Origin: Clostridia bacterium
GTDB taxonomy: Bacteria; Bacillota; Clostridia; Oscillospirales; Acutalibacteraceae
Assembly (NCBI GenBank): GCA_017937865.1
Contig: JAGBCU010000036.1
Location: 1-64,000, forward strand
Length of the DNA: 64,000 nucleotides
Reading direction: 5' to 3'
Shown: positions 34,709 through 43,414 of the stretch, piece by piece
Layout: each line of letters begins with the position of its first letter
Numbering within the stretch: position 1 is the stretch's first letter
Position numbers and translations under genes: made by a program
The notes under the pieces: model-generated
Database searches by the model: none
The model's input: only the letters and a program-made list of their open reading frames with translations
Told to the model about the DNA's origin: nothing

Positions 34709-36022
34709 ATGATTAAAGTTCTTAAATTCGGCGGAAGCTCTCTCGCAGATGCAGAGCAGTTTAAAAAGGTTGCCGCTATAATTAAAGCTGAGCCCGAACG
34801 CAGATACGTTGTTGCTTCAGCTCCCGGTAAAAGATATTCTGAGGACATAAAAGTTACCGATATGCTTTACGATTGCTACAAGCTTGTAAAAGCAAATCAG
34901 CCTATTGACGATGCTTTTGCTCTTATAGAAGAGCGTTACAACGGTATCATCAAGGATTTAGGTATGAAGCTTTGGCTTCAACCCGAATTTGACAGAATCA
35001 AAAACGCTATCGTTCATCACGCAGGTCGTGACTATATTGCTTCCCGTGGCGAGTATCTTAACTCAATGGTGCTTGCAAGCTACCTCGGTTATGATTTCAT
35101 TGACGCTGAAGACGGTATTTTCTTTAAAGAAAACGGTACTCTTGATACTGAAAAAACAAACGAAGAGCTTACCGCAATTCTTGCAAAGCATGAGCATGCG
35201 GTTATCCCCGGCTTCTACGGTGTAATGCCTAACGGCACAATTAAGACCTTCTCCCGTGGCGGTAGTGATATTACAGGCTCAATCGTAGCACGTGCTATTA
35301 AAGCAGATATTTACGAAAACTGGACTGACGTTTCAGGTATGCTTATGGCAGACCCCAGATGCGTTGAAAATCCTCAGGTTATTTCAACTATCACTTATTC
35401 AGAGCTTCGCGAGCTTTCATATATGGGTGCTACCGTTATGCATGAGGATGCTATTTTCCCCGTTCGCGAAATGGGCATCCCAATTAACATCAGAAACACA
35501 AACGCACCTCAGGATGCAGGTACAATGATTGTTTCTTCAGTTGAAGACAACAAGGTTGACACCGTTATCACAGGTGTTGCAGGTAAAAAAGGCTTCTCTG
35601 TTATTGCTATCGAGAAGGATATGATGAACTCAGAGGTTGGCTTCGGCAGAACTGTTCTTGAGGTTCTTGAAAACTACAACCTTTGCTTTGAGCATCTTCC
35701 CTCAGGTATTGATACAATGTCAATCGTTGTAAACGATGCTGATTTCTTACCTCATAAAGACGCTATTCTCAACGATATTCAGAGAAGAACAAAAGCAGAC
35801 TCCGTAACAGTAAGCGGTGGAATTGCTCTTGTTGCTGTTGTTGGCAGAGGTATGGCAGGCGTTAAAGGTACTGCAGGCAGACTTTTCAAGGCTATTGCCG
35901 AAAACGATATCAATATCAGAATGATTGACCAAGGCTCAAGCGAACTTAACATCATTGTAGGTGTTAGCGAAGATGATTACGTAAAAACTCTTAACGCTAT
36001 CTACAGTGAATTTGTTAAGTAA
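34709..36022 (+). CDS. lysC: Aspartate kinase
   Basis: First enzyme of the aspartate family pathway, phosphorylating aspartate for lysine, threonine, methionine and diaminopimelate. It has 437 residues. The kinase domain (about 1-290) shows KFGGSSLAD at the N-terminus, SRGEYLNS and FSRGGSDITGSIVARA (ATP/aspartate sites). Two ACT domains follow at about 305-437 (GKKGFSVIAIEKDMMN and VVGRGMAGVKGTAGRL), the allosteric sensor for lysine or threonine. The ATG follows CAGGAGAATGTATT. The leader is short, and I see no lysine riboswitch. Monocistronic. The divergent spacer 34399-34708 holds only the SASP promoter region. Confidence 0.95.
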   Translation: MIKVLKFGGSSLADAEQFKKVAAIIKAEPERRYVVASAPGKRYSEDIKVTDMLYDCYKLVKANQPIDDAFALIEERYNGIIKDLGMKLWLQPEFDRIKNAIVHHAGRDYIASRGEYLNSMVLASYLGYDFIDAEDGIFFKENGTLDTEKTNEELTAILAKHEHAVIPGFYGVMPNGTIKTFSRGGSDITGSIVARAIKADIYENWTDVSGMLMADPRCVENPQVISTITYSELRELSYMGATVMHEDAIFPVREMGIPINIRNTNAPQDAGTMIVSSVEDNKVDTVITGVAGKKGFSVIAIEKDMMNSEVGFGRTVLEVLENYNLCFEHLPSGIDTMSIVVNDADFLPHKDAILNDIQRRTKADSVTVSGGIALVAVVGRGMAGVKGTAGRLFKAIAENDINIRMIDQGSSELNIIVGVSEDDYVKTLNAIYSEFVK

Positions 36023-36050
36023 TTAATTTACTAGTAATTGAAATCACTAT

Positions 36051-36086
36051 AAAAAGCAACTGTCGACCAATTTCAAACGGTCGGCA
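36051..36086. terminator. Bidirectional terminator after lysC
   Basis: AAAAAGCAACTGTCGACC / GGTCGGCAGTTGCTTTTT stem with one wobble pair, flanked by A- and T-runs, between convergent genes. Confidence 0.92.
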
Positions 36087-36108
36087 GTTGCTTTTTGTTG
36101 ATTAATTA

Positions 36109-36633
36109 TTATAAAACAACTTCAAAAGTAGCTTTTCCATCTGACCAAAAGTCAGTTTCGTATTCCACCTCAATTACCTCTGCATCTATAGGAACTTCAA
36201 AATAAACTGCTCCATCCGCTTTTCTTCCGGCAGAGAGTGTCGCACTTATACTATCATCTTCATAATAAGAATCCATCGCAACATCATCGGCATAACAATT
36301 GAATTCAAATGTTGAAATCATTCTATCTGTTTGACCTTTATTTTCAACATTGAAATATAATCTAATAATTTTGTTACCGTCTTTAGGACCAAAGTATTGG
36401 TTATAACCAGTATATTCTTCACAGCTTACATATGTAATGCTTAAGTCGTTAGCAGTAAGTATTTCTCCGACTTTTACAATTGTATCCTTGTTAGAAACAA
36501 TATTTTCAACCTGTTCAGTGTTTTCTTCACCCGGTGTTACTGTTGGCTCATCACTACTGCCACTACCAATGGCAAACATAGCAAAAGTTAAAACAACTAC
36601 TACGGATAAAACCAAGGAAATAATTTTTTTCAT
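36109..36633 (-). CDS. Secreted DUF4352-type protein
   Basis: A 174-residue exported protein with an N-terminal hydrophobic signal (about 5-25) and a low-complexity acidic linker. A beta-sandwich of the DUF4352 kind follows (VGEILTANDLSITYVSCEEY, then NKIIRLYFNVENKGQTDRMI, ASLSAGRKADG-like turn and EVEYETDFW). The signal region lacks a lipobox cysteine, so it may be released or held by the uncleaved helix. Function unknown. Its start lies 1 nt after the VanZ-family stop codon, so the two are translated together. Confidence 0.8.
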   Translation of the reverse strand: MKKIISLVLSVVVVLTFAMFAIGSGSSDEPTVTPGEENTEQVENIVSNKDTIVKVGEILTANDLSITYVSCEEYTGYNQYFGPKDGNKIIRLYFNVENKGQTDRMISTFEFNCYADDVAMDSYYEDDSISATLSAGRKADGAVYFEVPIDAEVIEVEYETDFWSDGKATFEVVL

Positions 36634-36634
36634 T

Positions 36635-37066
36635 TTAAATCACCTTCAAATTTTTTATTATTAAACCCGAAATTATTATCGCTAAAACTTCGGATATAAT
36701 ATCAATAAAATCAAATGTACCACTCAAAACTCCTATGAATTGAAAAGTTTCTAAAGCAACTCCAATAGTTCCTGTTAACAATATCGATATTAATAAATTT
36801 CTTTTTAACTGATATAAAACAAGAAACAATAAGCTATTAAACGAATACGCCCATAAAAAATCGCAACCCCAATTATAAAAACACTTCACAAAAAAATTTA
36901 ATGTATCATATGTAGGCAAAAACAAAAATTTATGAACAAAATCGTAAACGTATGTATCAGGTTTAAAATAAATATAAAACTGGAATCCAATAAAAAGAGG
37001 GAAAAAAACATTCAAAAAAATATAAATTATTCGCTTCCCTTGTTTTTTATGTATCATATTTATCAT
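36635..37066 (-). CDS. VanZ-family membrane protein
   Basis: A 143-residue polytopic membrane protein with the VanZ-like pattern: an N-terminal helix (IIYIFLNVFFPLFIGFQFY), a central YSFNSLLFLVLYQLKRN helix, and the signature ETFQFIGVLSGTFDFIDIISEVLA near the end. VanZ proteins give low-level teicoplanin resistance in some settings, but most chromosomal homologues have no assigned role. Nothing here links it to a vancomycin cluster. First gene of a two-gene operon with the DUF4352 protein, behind a strong promoter. A divergent RHH regulator gene lies 93 bp away. Confidence 0.82.
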   Translation of the reverse strand: MINMIHKKQGKRIIYIFLNVFFPLFIGFQFYIYFKPDTYVYDFVHKFLFLPTYDTLNFFVKCFYNWGCDFLWAYSFNSLLFLVLYQLKRNLLISILLTGTIGVALETFQFIGVLSGTFDFIDIISEVLAIIISGLIIKNLKVI

Positions 37067-37080
37067 ACCGTTTTTATCTT

Positions 37081-37109
37081 ATTTTATCCTACTTTATACT
37101 ACTTGTCAA
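37081..37109 (-). promoter_or_regulatory. VanZ operon promoter with 10-bp-spaced repeats
   Basis: On the minus strand TTGACA (37104-37109) and TAAAAT (37081-37086) with 17-bp spacing. On the plus strand TACTT recurs at 37090, 37100 and 37110, one helical turn apart, covering the spacer and -35. This is a plausible operator for the adjacent ribbon-helix-helix protein. Confidence 0.7.
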
Positions 37110-37159
37110 TACTTTTAAATAATATGATGTATAATTAGATTTGAAAAGTAGGTGTTGTT

Positions 37160-37309
37160 ATGAAACCATTAAAAGAAAAAATTAGCATCACAATAGATGC
37201 CGATATTCTTCAGTTATTAAGAATCGAAGCTGAAGATGACGATCGTTCTCTTTCACAATACATCAACTTAATTTTAAAGGAACACATAAAAAACAAAAAC
37301 GATCAATAA
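37160..37309 (+). CDS. Small ribbon-helix-helix DNA-binding protein
   Basis: A 49-residue protein, too short for most gene callers' thresholds. It begins MKPLKEKISITIDADILQLL and continues RIEAEDDDRSLSQYINLIL. This is the classic Arc/CopG pattern: an N-terminal beta strand with alternating residues (KISITID) followed by two helices with S-Q-Y at the turn. The ATG is preceded by AGTAGGTG at a suitable distance. It ends with a strong terminator. It is divergent from the VanZ operon, whose promoter has three 10-bp-spaced repeats. A repressor of that operon, of itself, or of both is the natural inference. No toxin gene lies next to it, so an antitoxin role is not supported. Confidence 0.85.
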   Translation: MKPLKEKISITIDADILQLLRIEAEDDDRSLSQYINLILKEHIKNKNDQ

Positions 37310-37325
37310 TCTGATTTAAATATAA

Positions 37326-37364
37326 AAAGACAAGGTTTTTACTAACACTAAAAACCTTGTCTTT
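37326..37364. terminator. Bidirectional terminator
   Basis: AAAGACAAGGTTTTTA / TAAAAACCTTGTCTTT stem, between the RHH gene and the convergent GH38 gene. Confidence 0.92.
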
Positions 37365-37372
37365 GCTTATTT

Positions 37373-40297
37373 TTATATACCTATTGTAATAATTTCAAAG
37401 GGCTTAAATTCAATAACGTCTGTTTCAGATAAAATGTCCTCAAGCATATTAAGAATTTTAACCTTTTGATTTAATTTAATTTTTCCTCTTGTGCCGTTTT
37501 GCTCTGAAAGTCTTATTACGGTCATTTTGCCATCTTCACTCATTTTAACCGCTTGTAAATATAAGGGCTCAAATGTGGGCATATTCCAACTGCAATCCGC
37601 CTTAATAAGAGGCGTGTTATATTGAAGAGCAAGCTTATTTATTTCAGCTGTTACCGCATCCTTTTCGTGAGGCATAATCATATATGAAAAGCTATGCTTT
37701 CCTATATCAGAGGTAACGTCGGGTCTTTCGGTTGCCCTTAAAAGTGAAAGGCTCATTGTATTTTCAAGAAAGCCAACACCGTATTTGCCGTCGTTTATTA
37801 TTGCGACACCGCCCCCTGTTTCAGACATATCGCACCACTTATGATGGCAGACTTCAAAACGAGCTTGCTGCCATGTTGTGTTACGGTGAGTTTCCCTTTC
37901 AATAAAGCCGGCAGAGGTGTCGCAAAGAGCTTTTCTTGTAAGAATATTACATTGGAATTCCACTTTTGCAAGCTTATGCTTTTCATTCCAATTAACGTTA
38001 TTCTCAACCTCAATTGCTCTGCTTCTTCTGAAAACTCTTATTCTCATTTCCCATTGGGATTTTTCAGTATTAAGTAAAGCCCTGAAGGTTGCACTTTCGC
38101 CATCCTTTTCAACAAGGACTACGGGACTTTCTACTGATAACTCGACCTCTTTTTCGCGGTAATTGGGAAGAATATCCCAAGCATCGTAGTTACCGGGGCA
38201 ATCAACGTAAAATTTAAGCTTATTAAAATCGCCCTTTGCCCATTCTCTTAAAAGATTTTTATCGTAAAGAGATTTAATTGAGCCATCGGGATTGAAAATG
38301 ATTTCATAATATGGAGTTTCTACTCTTAAGCCGTCAACAGAAATCCACTCTTTGTCGTAGCTTGTCTTTCTCAAACTTCCCGAGGAAAGAGCATCCATAC
38401 CCGTAATAAGCCAATTACCCTTTTTGCCGTATTTTGTAGCAGTACCATTTTTATTTTCAATAAATTCAATAGCATTTCTCTTGAAATTAAGGGTGTTGAA
38501 ATATTTACTACCCTTTCCGATAATCCCGTCAAGACCTGCTTCAATTTCTGCATAATCCTTCATAGCATCTTCATACACAGGGTGAATATGAGAGCCGGGA
38601 AGAATATCGTGAAATTGATTAATGAGGAATTTTTTGTAAAGCTCTGTGATTTCTTTTGAGTTATCTTCGTTCCTCATTACAGAAAGCATTTCTGCCGTTC
38701 TGAACTTTTCTTCAAGCTTGCGGTTAGCCTTTTTAATATCACTCTTTGTAGTAAAGGTACCGCGGTGCATTTCAAGATACAATTCCCCGTCCCACACCTC
38801 AAGAGCTTTATTATCCTTAAGATTTTTTTCAAGGAACTCTGCACCGCTTGTGTGAGTGCATTTGGGCATTATAGAAAGCTTATCAAATCTATTCATAAGC
38901 TCTATCATTTCTTCGGTACAGCCCGAGCCACCGTCACCGTAGCCAAACATATTAAGCGTTTGACCGCCTTTATCTTTATCAATATATGCTTCCCAATTTT
39001 CTTGAATCTGAGAAGGCATATTCCAGGTTATAAAGTGAGTAGGCGGAACGCAGGCATAAACGTCGCTACCGTCAATACCGCGCCAGATAAAGTTGTTATG
39101 AGGGAATCGGTTTGTATCATTCCACGTAGACATTTTATTTGAAACGAAATAATCTACTCCGCTTTTTTTGAGAATCTGGGGTAAAATCCAGCTGTTACCG
39201 AAAACATCGGGAAGCCAGGCATTGTTTACCCTTTTACCAAACATTCTCTCATACGTTTTTTGACCGTAAAGGCACTGTCTGATAAGGCTTTCTGCATTAG
39301 GCACGTTACAATCAGGCTCAACATACATAGCACCTACGGGCTCAAACTGACCGTTTTTAACCTTTTCTTTTAATTCTTGGAATACATCGGGATAATATTT
39401 TTCAAGTGTTTCATAAGTATAAGGCTGAGTATGAGCATATTTAAAATGAGGATATCTATCCATAAGACGAAGCTGAATAAGAACGGTACGAAGATTTTTC
39501 TGTACAGCGTGAATTCTTCGCCAATAATATGCAACGTCAAGATGCGAGTGAGCAACAAGAGCAACGTCGCCCGTACCCTTATAGGTATCGTTTGAGTAAA
39601 TTACGTCTTCAATATACTTCTTTGCATCATCTACGCCTGTAAGCTCTTCGCTGTCAAAATCAATACAATTCATAGCGTTATTTAATTCACGGTTGAGAAA
39701 TGCTCTGTAATCCTCATTGAAAAGCTCACTTTTTGCAATATCAAGAAGTAATTCAAAATCATAAACAAGGCTTTGAACATCTTCGTTTACTGTGCAAATA
39801 TATGCACCCTCGAAAATCTGACGGCAGCCTCTTACAGAAAGGCTTTCGGGATTTCTTTCATCATCAGGCTTACTTCTGTTGTAGCCCATCATATCAAAAT
39901 AAAGAGTTTCGTTTACGTTAATATAAGGTGACAACAACATTCTTTCTCTGTTAGGGTCAACACCACCTATATATTTGCCGTTTACCTTCACACAGATTTC
40001 TGCAGCAGTTTTAAGAGAAAACCAAAGTTCTTTATCTTTTAAACAGTCTGGAATTTTAACCTCTGCCTTTATAAAAGCAGTGCCGTCAGGAGTAAAATAC
40101 ATATCACCTTTTTTTAAGGGTCTGTATTCGTCTGAATAATATTCAAACTCCATTTCACGCACCTGACGTGCATCACGGATTTCTAAATTCTCAATTTCCC
40201 ATTTTTCATTATATATATGACGTTTAAGCCAACCGAAGCGAAGGTCTGTCCATTCCTCAGGTCGCATTGAACGTCTTACAACTTTAATATGTGCCAT
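37373..40297 (-). CDS. GH38 alpha-mannosidase
   Basis: A 974-residue zinc-dependent retaining alpha-mannosidase with all family hallmarks. VAHSHLDVAYYW near 248-259 gives the zinc-binding His-x-x-x-Asp. AWLPDVFGNS near 360-369 holds the nucleophile Asp364. NQFHDILPGS and a C-terminal set of beta domains follow. A galactose-binding-like N-terminal domain of about 235 residues precedes the catalytic part. No signal peptide, so cytoplasmic trimming of mannose-containing oligosaccharides is expected. The start is ATG 40297 after GAGGTG, 8 bp past the stop of the NifU-like gene, so the two are probably co-transcribed. Confidence 0.94.
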   Translation of the reverse strand: MAHIKVVRRSMRPEEWTDLRFGWLKRHIYNEKWEIENLEIRDARQVREMEFEYYSDEYRPLKKGDMYFTPDGTAFIKAEVKIPDCLKDKELWFSLKTAAEICVKVNGKYIGGVDPNRERMLLSPYINVNETLYFDMMGYNRSKPDDERNPESLSVRGCRQIFEGAYICTVNEDVQSLVYDFELLLDIAKSELFNEDYRAFLNRELNNAMNCIDFDSEELTGVDDAKKYIEDVIYSNDTYKGTGDVALVAHSHLDVAYYWRRIHAVQKNLRTVLIQLRLMDRYPHFKYAHTQPYTYETLEKYYPDVFQELKEKVKNGQFEPVGAMYVEPDCNVPNAESLIRQCLYGQKTYERMFGKRVNNAWLPDVFGNSWILPQILKKSGVDYFVSNKMSTWNDTNRFPHNNFIWRGIDGSDVYACVPPTHFITWNMPSQIQENWEAYIDKDKGGQTLNMFGYGDGGSGCTEEMIELMNRFDKLSIMPKCTHTSGAEFLEKNLKDNKALEVWDGELYLEMHRGTFTTKSDIKKANRKLEEKFRTAEMLSVMRNEDNSKEITELYKKFLINQFHDILPGSHIHPVYEDAMKDYAEIEAGLDGIIGKGSKYFNTLNFKRNAIEFIENKNGTATKYGKKGNWLITGMDALSSGSLRKTSYDKEWISVDGLRVETPYYEIIFNPDGSIKSLYDKNLLREWAKGDFNKLKFYVDCPGNYDAWDILPNYREKEVELSVESPVVLVEKDGESATFRALLNTEKSQWEMRIRVFRRSRAIEVENNVNWNEKHKLAKVEFQCNILTRKALCDTSAGFIERETHRNTTWQQARFEVCHHKWCDMSETGGGVAIINDGKYGVGFLENTMSLSLLRATERPDVTSDIGKHSFSYMIMPHEKDAVTAEINKLALQYNTPLIKADCSWNMPTFEPLYLQAVKMSEDGKMTVIRLSEQNGTRGKIKLNQKVKILNMLEDILSETDVIEFKPFEIITIGI

Positions 40298-40305
40298 AAT
40301 ACACC

Positions 40306-40539
40306 TCAAATATCCTGAAAGTAAGGTTTCTTGCGTATTGCCGTAACTTTAACCGTTTTCTTTAAATCTCGTTTTATCTCTTGTTCAATCCAATCAGTGC
40401 AACGGTGAAGAATAAGGCATTTTGAGCATTCACCTCTGAAACGAAGAGTTAATTCGCCGTTTTCAAAAGAAATGAATTCAACCCAACCGCCGTCACCTTG
40501 TAGCTTCGGTGCAAGAACGTTATTTACGTATTTTTCCAT
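40306..40539 (-). CDS. NifU C-terminal-domain-like Fe-S scaffold protein
   Basis: A 77-residue protein matching the NifU C-terminal (Nfu) domain: an N-terminal helix (NNVLAPKLQGDGGWVEFISF), a beta region, and the cluster-binding GECSKCLILHRC where Nfu proteins have CxxC. An extra Cys five residues further on is unusual but seen in short clostridial versions. It could carry a [4Fe-4S] cluster between subunits. The ATG lies downstream of AGGCGG. It is directly upstream of the mannosidase gene, with no functional link I can state. Confidence 0.82.
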   Translation of the reverse strand: MEKYVNNVLAPKLQGDGGWVEFISFENGELTLRFRGECSKCLILHRCTDWIEQEIKRDLKKTVKVTAIRKKPYFQDI

Positions 40540-40611
40540 TTTACCGCCTCTTTCGGCTTATGTATTTTTATATAATGAAATCGTACCATAATATAAAAAG
40601 CTTTGTCAATG

Positions 40612-40659
40612 TTGATTTTTATTATTATTAGTTGTATAATAGTTAGCAAAGACTAACTA
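40612..40659 (+). promoter_or_regulatory. copA promoter with adjoining inverted repeat
   Basis: TTGATT (40612-40617) and TATAAT (40635-40640) with 17-bp spacing. The perfect repeat TAGTTAG-CAAAGA-CTAACTA (40640-40659) starts on the last base of the -10 element and covers the transcription start. A repressor bound there would block initiation. The half-sites do not match the CopY box (TACAnnTGTA). They resemble DtxR/MntR-family operators. Confidence 0.65.
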
Positions 40660-40674
40660 CTAAAGGGAGTTTTT

Positions 40675-43227
40675 ATGAAAACCGAAAAATTCAGAGTAAC
40701 GGGTATGACCTGTGCCGCTTGTCAGGCAAACGTTGAAAAAGTCGCCTGCAAATTAGATGGCGTAGAGTCTGCTCAGGTAAACCTATTATCAGAACAGCTT
40801 ACAGTAAGCTTTGACGATGAAAAGCTTACCGAGCAAAATATAATAGATGCAGTAAACAATATCGGCTACGGAGCTTCACTTTTTAACCAAAAAAGCATAA
40901 AAAACGGTTTAAAAGAGCAATGGCAGGAGCGTCGGTCAAACGAACAAGAAAAAGAAAATTCTATGAAAAAAAGACTTATTTCTTCAATAGCTTTTCTTGT
41001 AGTTTTAATGTATGTTGCTATGGGGCATATGTTAAGTCTTCCCCTTCCCCATTTCCTTCAGGGAACTGAAAATGCGATAGTAAATGCGCTTTTGCAAATG
41101 CTTTTAACTATCCCCGTAATGATAATAAACAAAAAGTTTTTTGTTTCGGGCTTTAAGGGTCTTATAAAAAGAACTGCAAATATGGATTCCCTGGTTGCTT
41201 TAGGCTCGGGAGCATCATTTATTTACGGTTTATTTTCTCTTTTTATGATGGCATACGCCGCACCGAGAGGCGACCTTGAAGCTTTAGCACATTTTTCTCA
41301 CGAATTGTATTTCGAATCAAGTGCTATGATATTAACCCTTGTAACCGTAGGAAAATATTTAGAAACTAAATCTAAAAGAAAAACGGGCGACGCTTTAGGT
41401 AAGCTTGTAGAGCTATCGCCGAAAACTGCTAACGTTATAAAAGCCGGCAAAGAAATAACGGTAGCGGCGGAGGATATTAAAACGGGTGACGAAATAATTA
41501 TTCGCCCCGGTGAAAGAATCGCAGTTGACGGTGTTTTAAAAAGCGGTAACGGTTATATTGACCAATCTGCCGTAACGGGTGAGAGCTTACCCGTTGAAAA
41601 ATCAGTTGGTGATGAGATAATTTCTGCTACACTTAACAAAAACGGTACTTTCACAATGACGGCAACTAAAGTCGGTGAAAATACAACTCTTTCTCAAATA
41701 ATAAAGCTTGTTGACGAGGCAGGCTCATCAAAAGCACCAATCGCACGACTTGCTGACAAGGTAAGCGGTATATTTGTGCCCGTTGTAATGGCAATTTCAT
41801 TAATCACTTTTATTATATGGCTTGTTACGGGTGCTGAATTCTCCACCGCACTTTCTTTCGGTATCACCGTGCTTGTGATTTCTTGCCCTTGTGCTTTGGG
41901 TCTTGCAACACCCGTCGCGATTATGGTTGGCACGGGTAAGGCTGCTGAAAACGGTATTCTAATTAAATCTGCAGTCGCTTTAGAGAATCTTGGCAACGTG
42001 AATAAAATAGTCCTTGATAAAACGGGAACAATTACAAGCGGTGAAATGACTGTAAGTGATATCGTTGTCATTGATAAAAACTATAATGAAAATGAATTTT
42101 TGAAAATATGTGCCGCTATTGAAAGCGGTAGCGAGCATCCCCTTGCGGAAGCGGTAAGAAAAAAAGCGAAAGAACAGGGCTTATTACTACCGCAGTCAAG
42201 GGATTTTGAAGCAGTACAAGGAAAAGGCGTAAAATGCCTTATTAACGGTAAAAAATATTTATCGGGAAATCCGAGATTTTTATCAGAAGAAAACATTGAA
42301 ATAGCCTCTATTGAAAAAACAGTTGATGAGCTTTCGAAGCAAGGCAAAACGCCTTTGATATTTGCGGAAGAAAATAATATAATCGGTATTATTGCTGTTT
42401 CCGATACAATCAGAAATGACAGCATTGAAGCAATAAAAGCATTTAAATCATTAGGTAAAACTACGGTAATGCTGACAGGTGACAACAAAAACGCCGCTCA
42501 ATATATAGCTGAAAAGGCAGGAGTTGATGAGGTTTTTGCAGAGCTTCTGCCCGCTGATAAGGAAAGCATTTTACGAAAGCTTCAGGAAAACGGTGAAAAG
42601 GTAGCCTTTATCGGTGACGGAATAAACGATGCGCCCGCCCTTACAAGAGCCGACGTAGGTATTGCTATCGGTGCAGGTACGGATATTGCTATTGATGCGG
42701 CTGACATTGTGCTTATAAAAAGCTCACTTTCCGACGGTGCAAAGGCAGTTGAATTAAGCAAAGCCGTTATGAAGAATATTAAAATGAACTTATTCTGGGC
42801 TTTCTTTTATAATACGTTAGGTATTCCTCTTGCGGCAGGCGTGCTTTACCCCGCATTTGCAATAAAGCTTACACCAATGATAGGCTCCGCAGCAATGAGC
42901 TTAAGCTCTGTTTCAGTTGTAACAAATGCTTTAAGACTTCGTTTTTTTAAATCTAAATTAATTATTGATAACAATATAGATGAAGTCGAAGAAGCTTTTT
43001 TAAATCAAAAGGAAGGAAATGATATTATGACAAAGGTAATTAAGGTTGACGGTATGATGTGCCCCCGTTGCGAAGCACACGTTACAAAAGCTCTTCTCGC
43101 AATTGACGGTGTTAAAGAGGCAACCGCAAGCCACGAAGAAAGCATAGCAACAGTTACACTTTCAAAAGAAGTAGCTGATGACGTTTTAATTAAAGCAATA
43201 GTTGACGAAGGGTATGAAGCTCACTGA
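40675..43227 (+). CDS. copA: Copper-exporting P1B-type ATPase fused to a CopZ-like chaperone domain
   Basis: An 850-residue P-type ATPase that pumps Cu(I) out of the cytoplasm. N-terminal heavy-metal domain with MTCAACQANVEK (11-22). Eight predicted membrane helices. The metal channel CPC lies in ISCPCALGLATP (Cys404, Cys406). The phosphorylation site is DKTGTIT (Asp448), and GDGINDAPALTRAD is the hinge motif. A second heavy-metal domain (GMMCPRCEAHVTKALL) sits at the C-terminus from Met785, after a charged linker. That Met codon is preceded by its own ribosome-site-like AAGGAAGGAAATGATATT, so the tail may also be made separately as a CopZ. The ATG at 40675 follows AAAGGGAG. A terminator follows the stop codon. 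Confidence 0.95.
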   Translation: MKTEKFRVTGMTCAACQANVEKVACKLDGVESAQVNLLSEQLTVSFDDEKLTEQNIIDAVNNIGYGASLFNQKSIKNGLKEQWQERRSNEQEKENSMKKRLISSIAFLVVLMYVAMGHMLSLPLPHFLQGTENAIVNALLQMLLTIPVMIINKKFFVSGFKGLIKRTANMDSLVALGSGASFIYGLFSLFMMAYAAPRGDLEALAHFSHELYFESSAMILTLVTVGKYLETKSKRKTGDALGKLVELSPKTANVIKAGKEITVAAEDIKTGDEIIIRPGERIAVDGVLKSGNGYIDQSAVTGESLPVEKSVGDEIISATLNKNGTFTMTATKVGENTTLSQIIKLVDEAGSSKAPIARLADKVSGIFVPVVMAISLITFIIWLVTGAEFSTALSFGITVLVISCPCALGLATPVAIMVGTGKAAENGILIKSAVALENLGNVNKIVLDKTGTITSGEMTVSDIVVIDKNYNENEFLKICAAIESGSEHPLAEAVRKKAKEQGLLLPQSRDFEAVQGKGVKCLINGKKYLSGNPRFLSEENIEIASIEKTVDELSKQGKTPLIFAEENNIIGIIAVSDTIRNDSIEAIKAFKSLGKTTVMLTGDNKNAAQYIAEKAGVDEVFAELLPADKESILRKLQENGEKVAFIGDGINDAPALTRADVGIAIGAGTDIAIDAADIVLIKSSLSDGAKAVELSKAVMKNIKMNLFWAFFYNTLGIPLAAGVLYPAFAIKLTPMIGSAAMSLSSVSVVTNALRLRFFKSKLIIDNNIDEVEEAFLNQKEGNDIMTKVIKVDGMMCPRCEAHVTKALLAIDGVKEATASHEESIATVTLSKEVADDVLIKAIVDEGYEAH

Positions 43228-43268
43228 CGCTCGCAGTGAATAGTGAAAATTGAATAGTTAAAAAGTGG

Positions 43269-43308
43269 AATGGTCTGCGACGGCATTATGCTATCGCAGA
43301 CCATTTTT
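43269..43308 (+). terminator. Terminator of copA
   Basis: AATGGTCTGCGA / TCGCAGACCATT stem with a 13-nt loop and a TTTTTAT tail, 42 bp after the stop codon. The spacer on to 43411 holds no gene, only low-complexity sequence (GTGAAGTGAGC, GGCACGTAGTGCC hairpin). Confidence 0.85.
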
Positions 43309-43386
43309 ATATTGTTTTTAATTTGCACTCTATTTTGTGGCGAGTGAAGTGAGCATTATAATCGGCACGTAGTGCCCCTTAATTTG

Positions 43387-43414
43387 CCACTTGCCATTTA
43401 CCACTTGCAATTTA
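43387..43414. repeat. 14-bp direct repeat covering the thrS stop codon
   Basis: CCACTTGCCATTTA and CCACTTGCAATTTA are adjacent and differ at one base. The second copy contains the stop codon of thrS (43412-43414). Confidence 0.8.

Noticed and set aside
36635..37066. VanZ and VanY-type genes as part of a glycopeptide resistance cluster
   Set aside because: They are 17 kb apart and there is no vanH, ligase, vanX or vanRS.
37160..37309. RHH protein as an antitoxin of a toxin-antitoxin pair
   Set aside because: No small toxin-like gene lies beside it; neighbours are a terminator and the VanZ operon.
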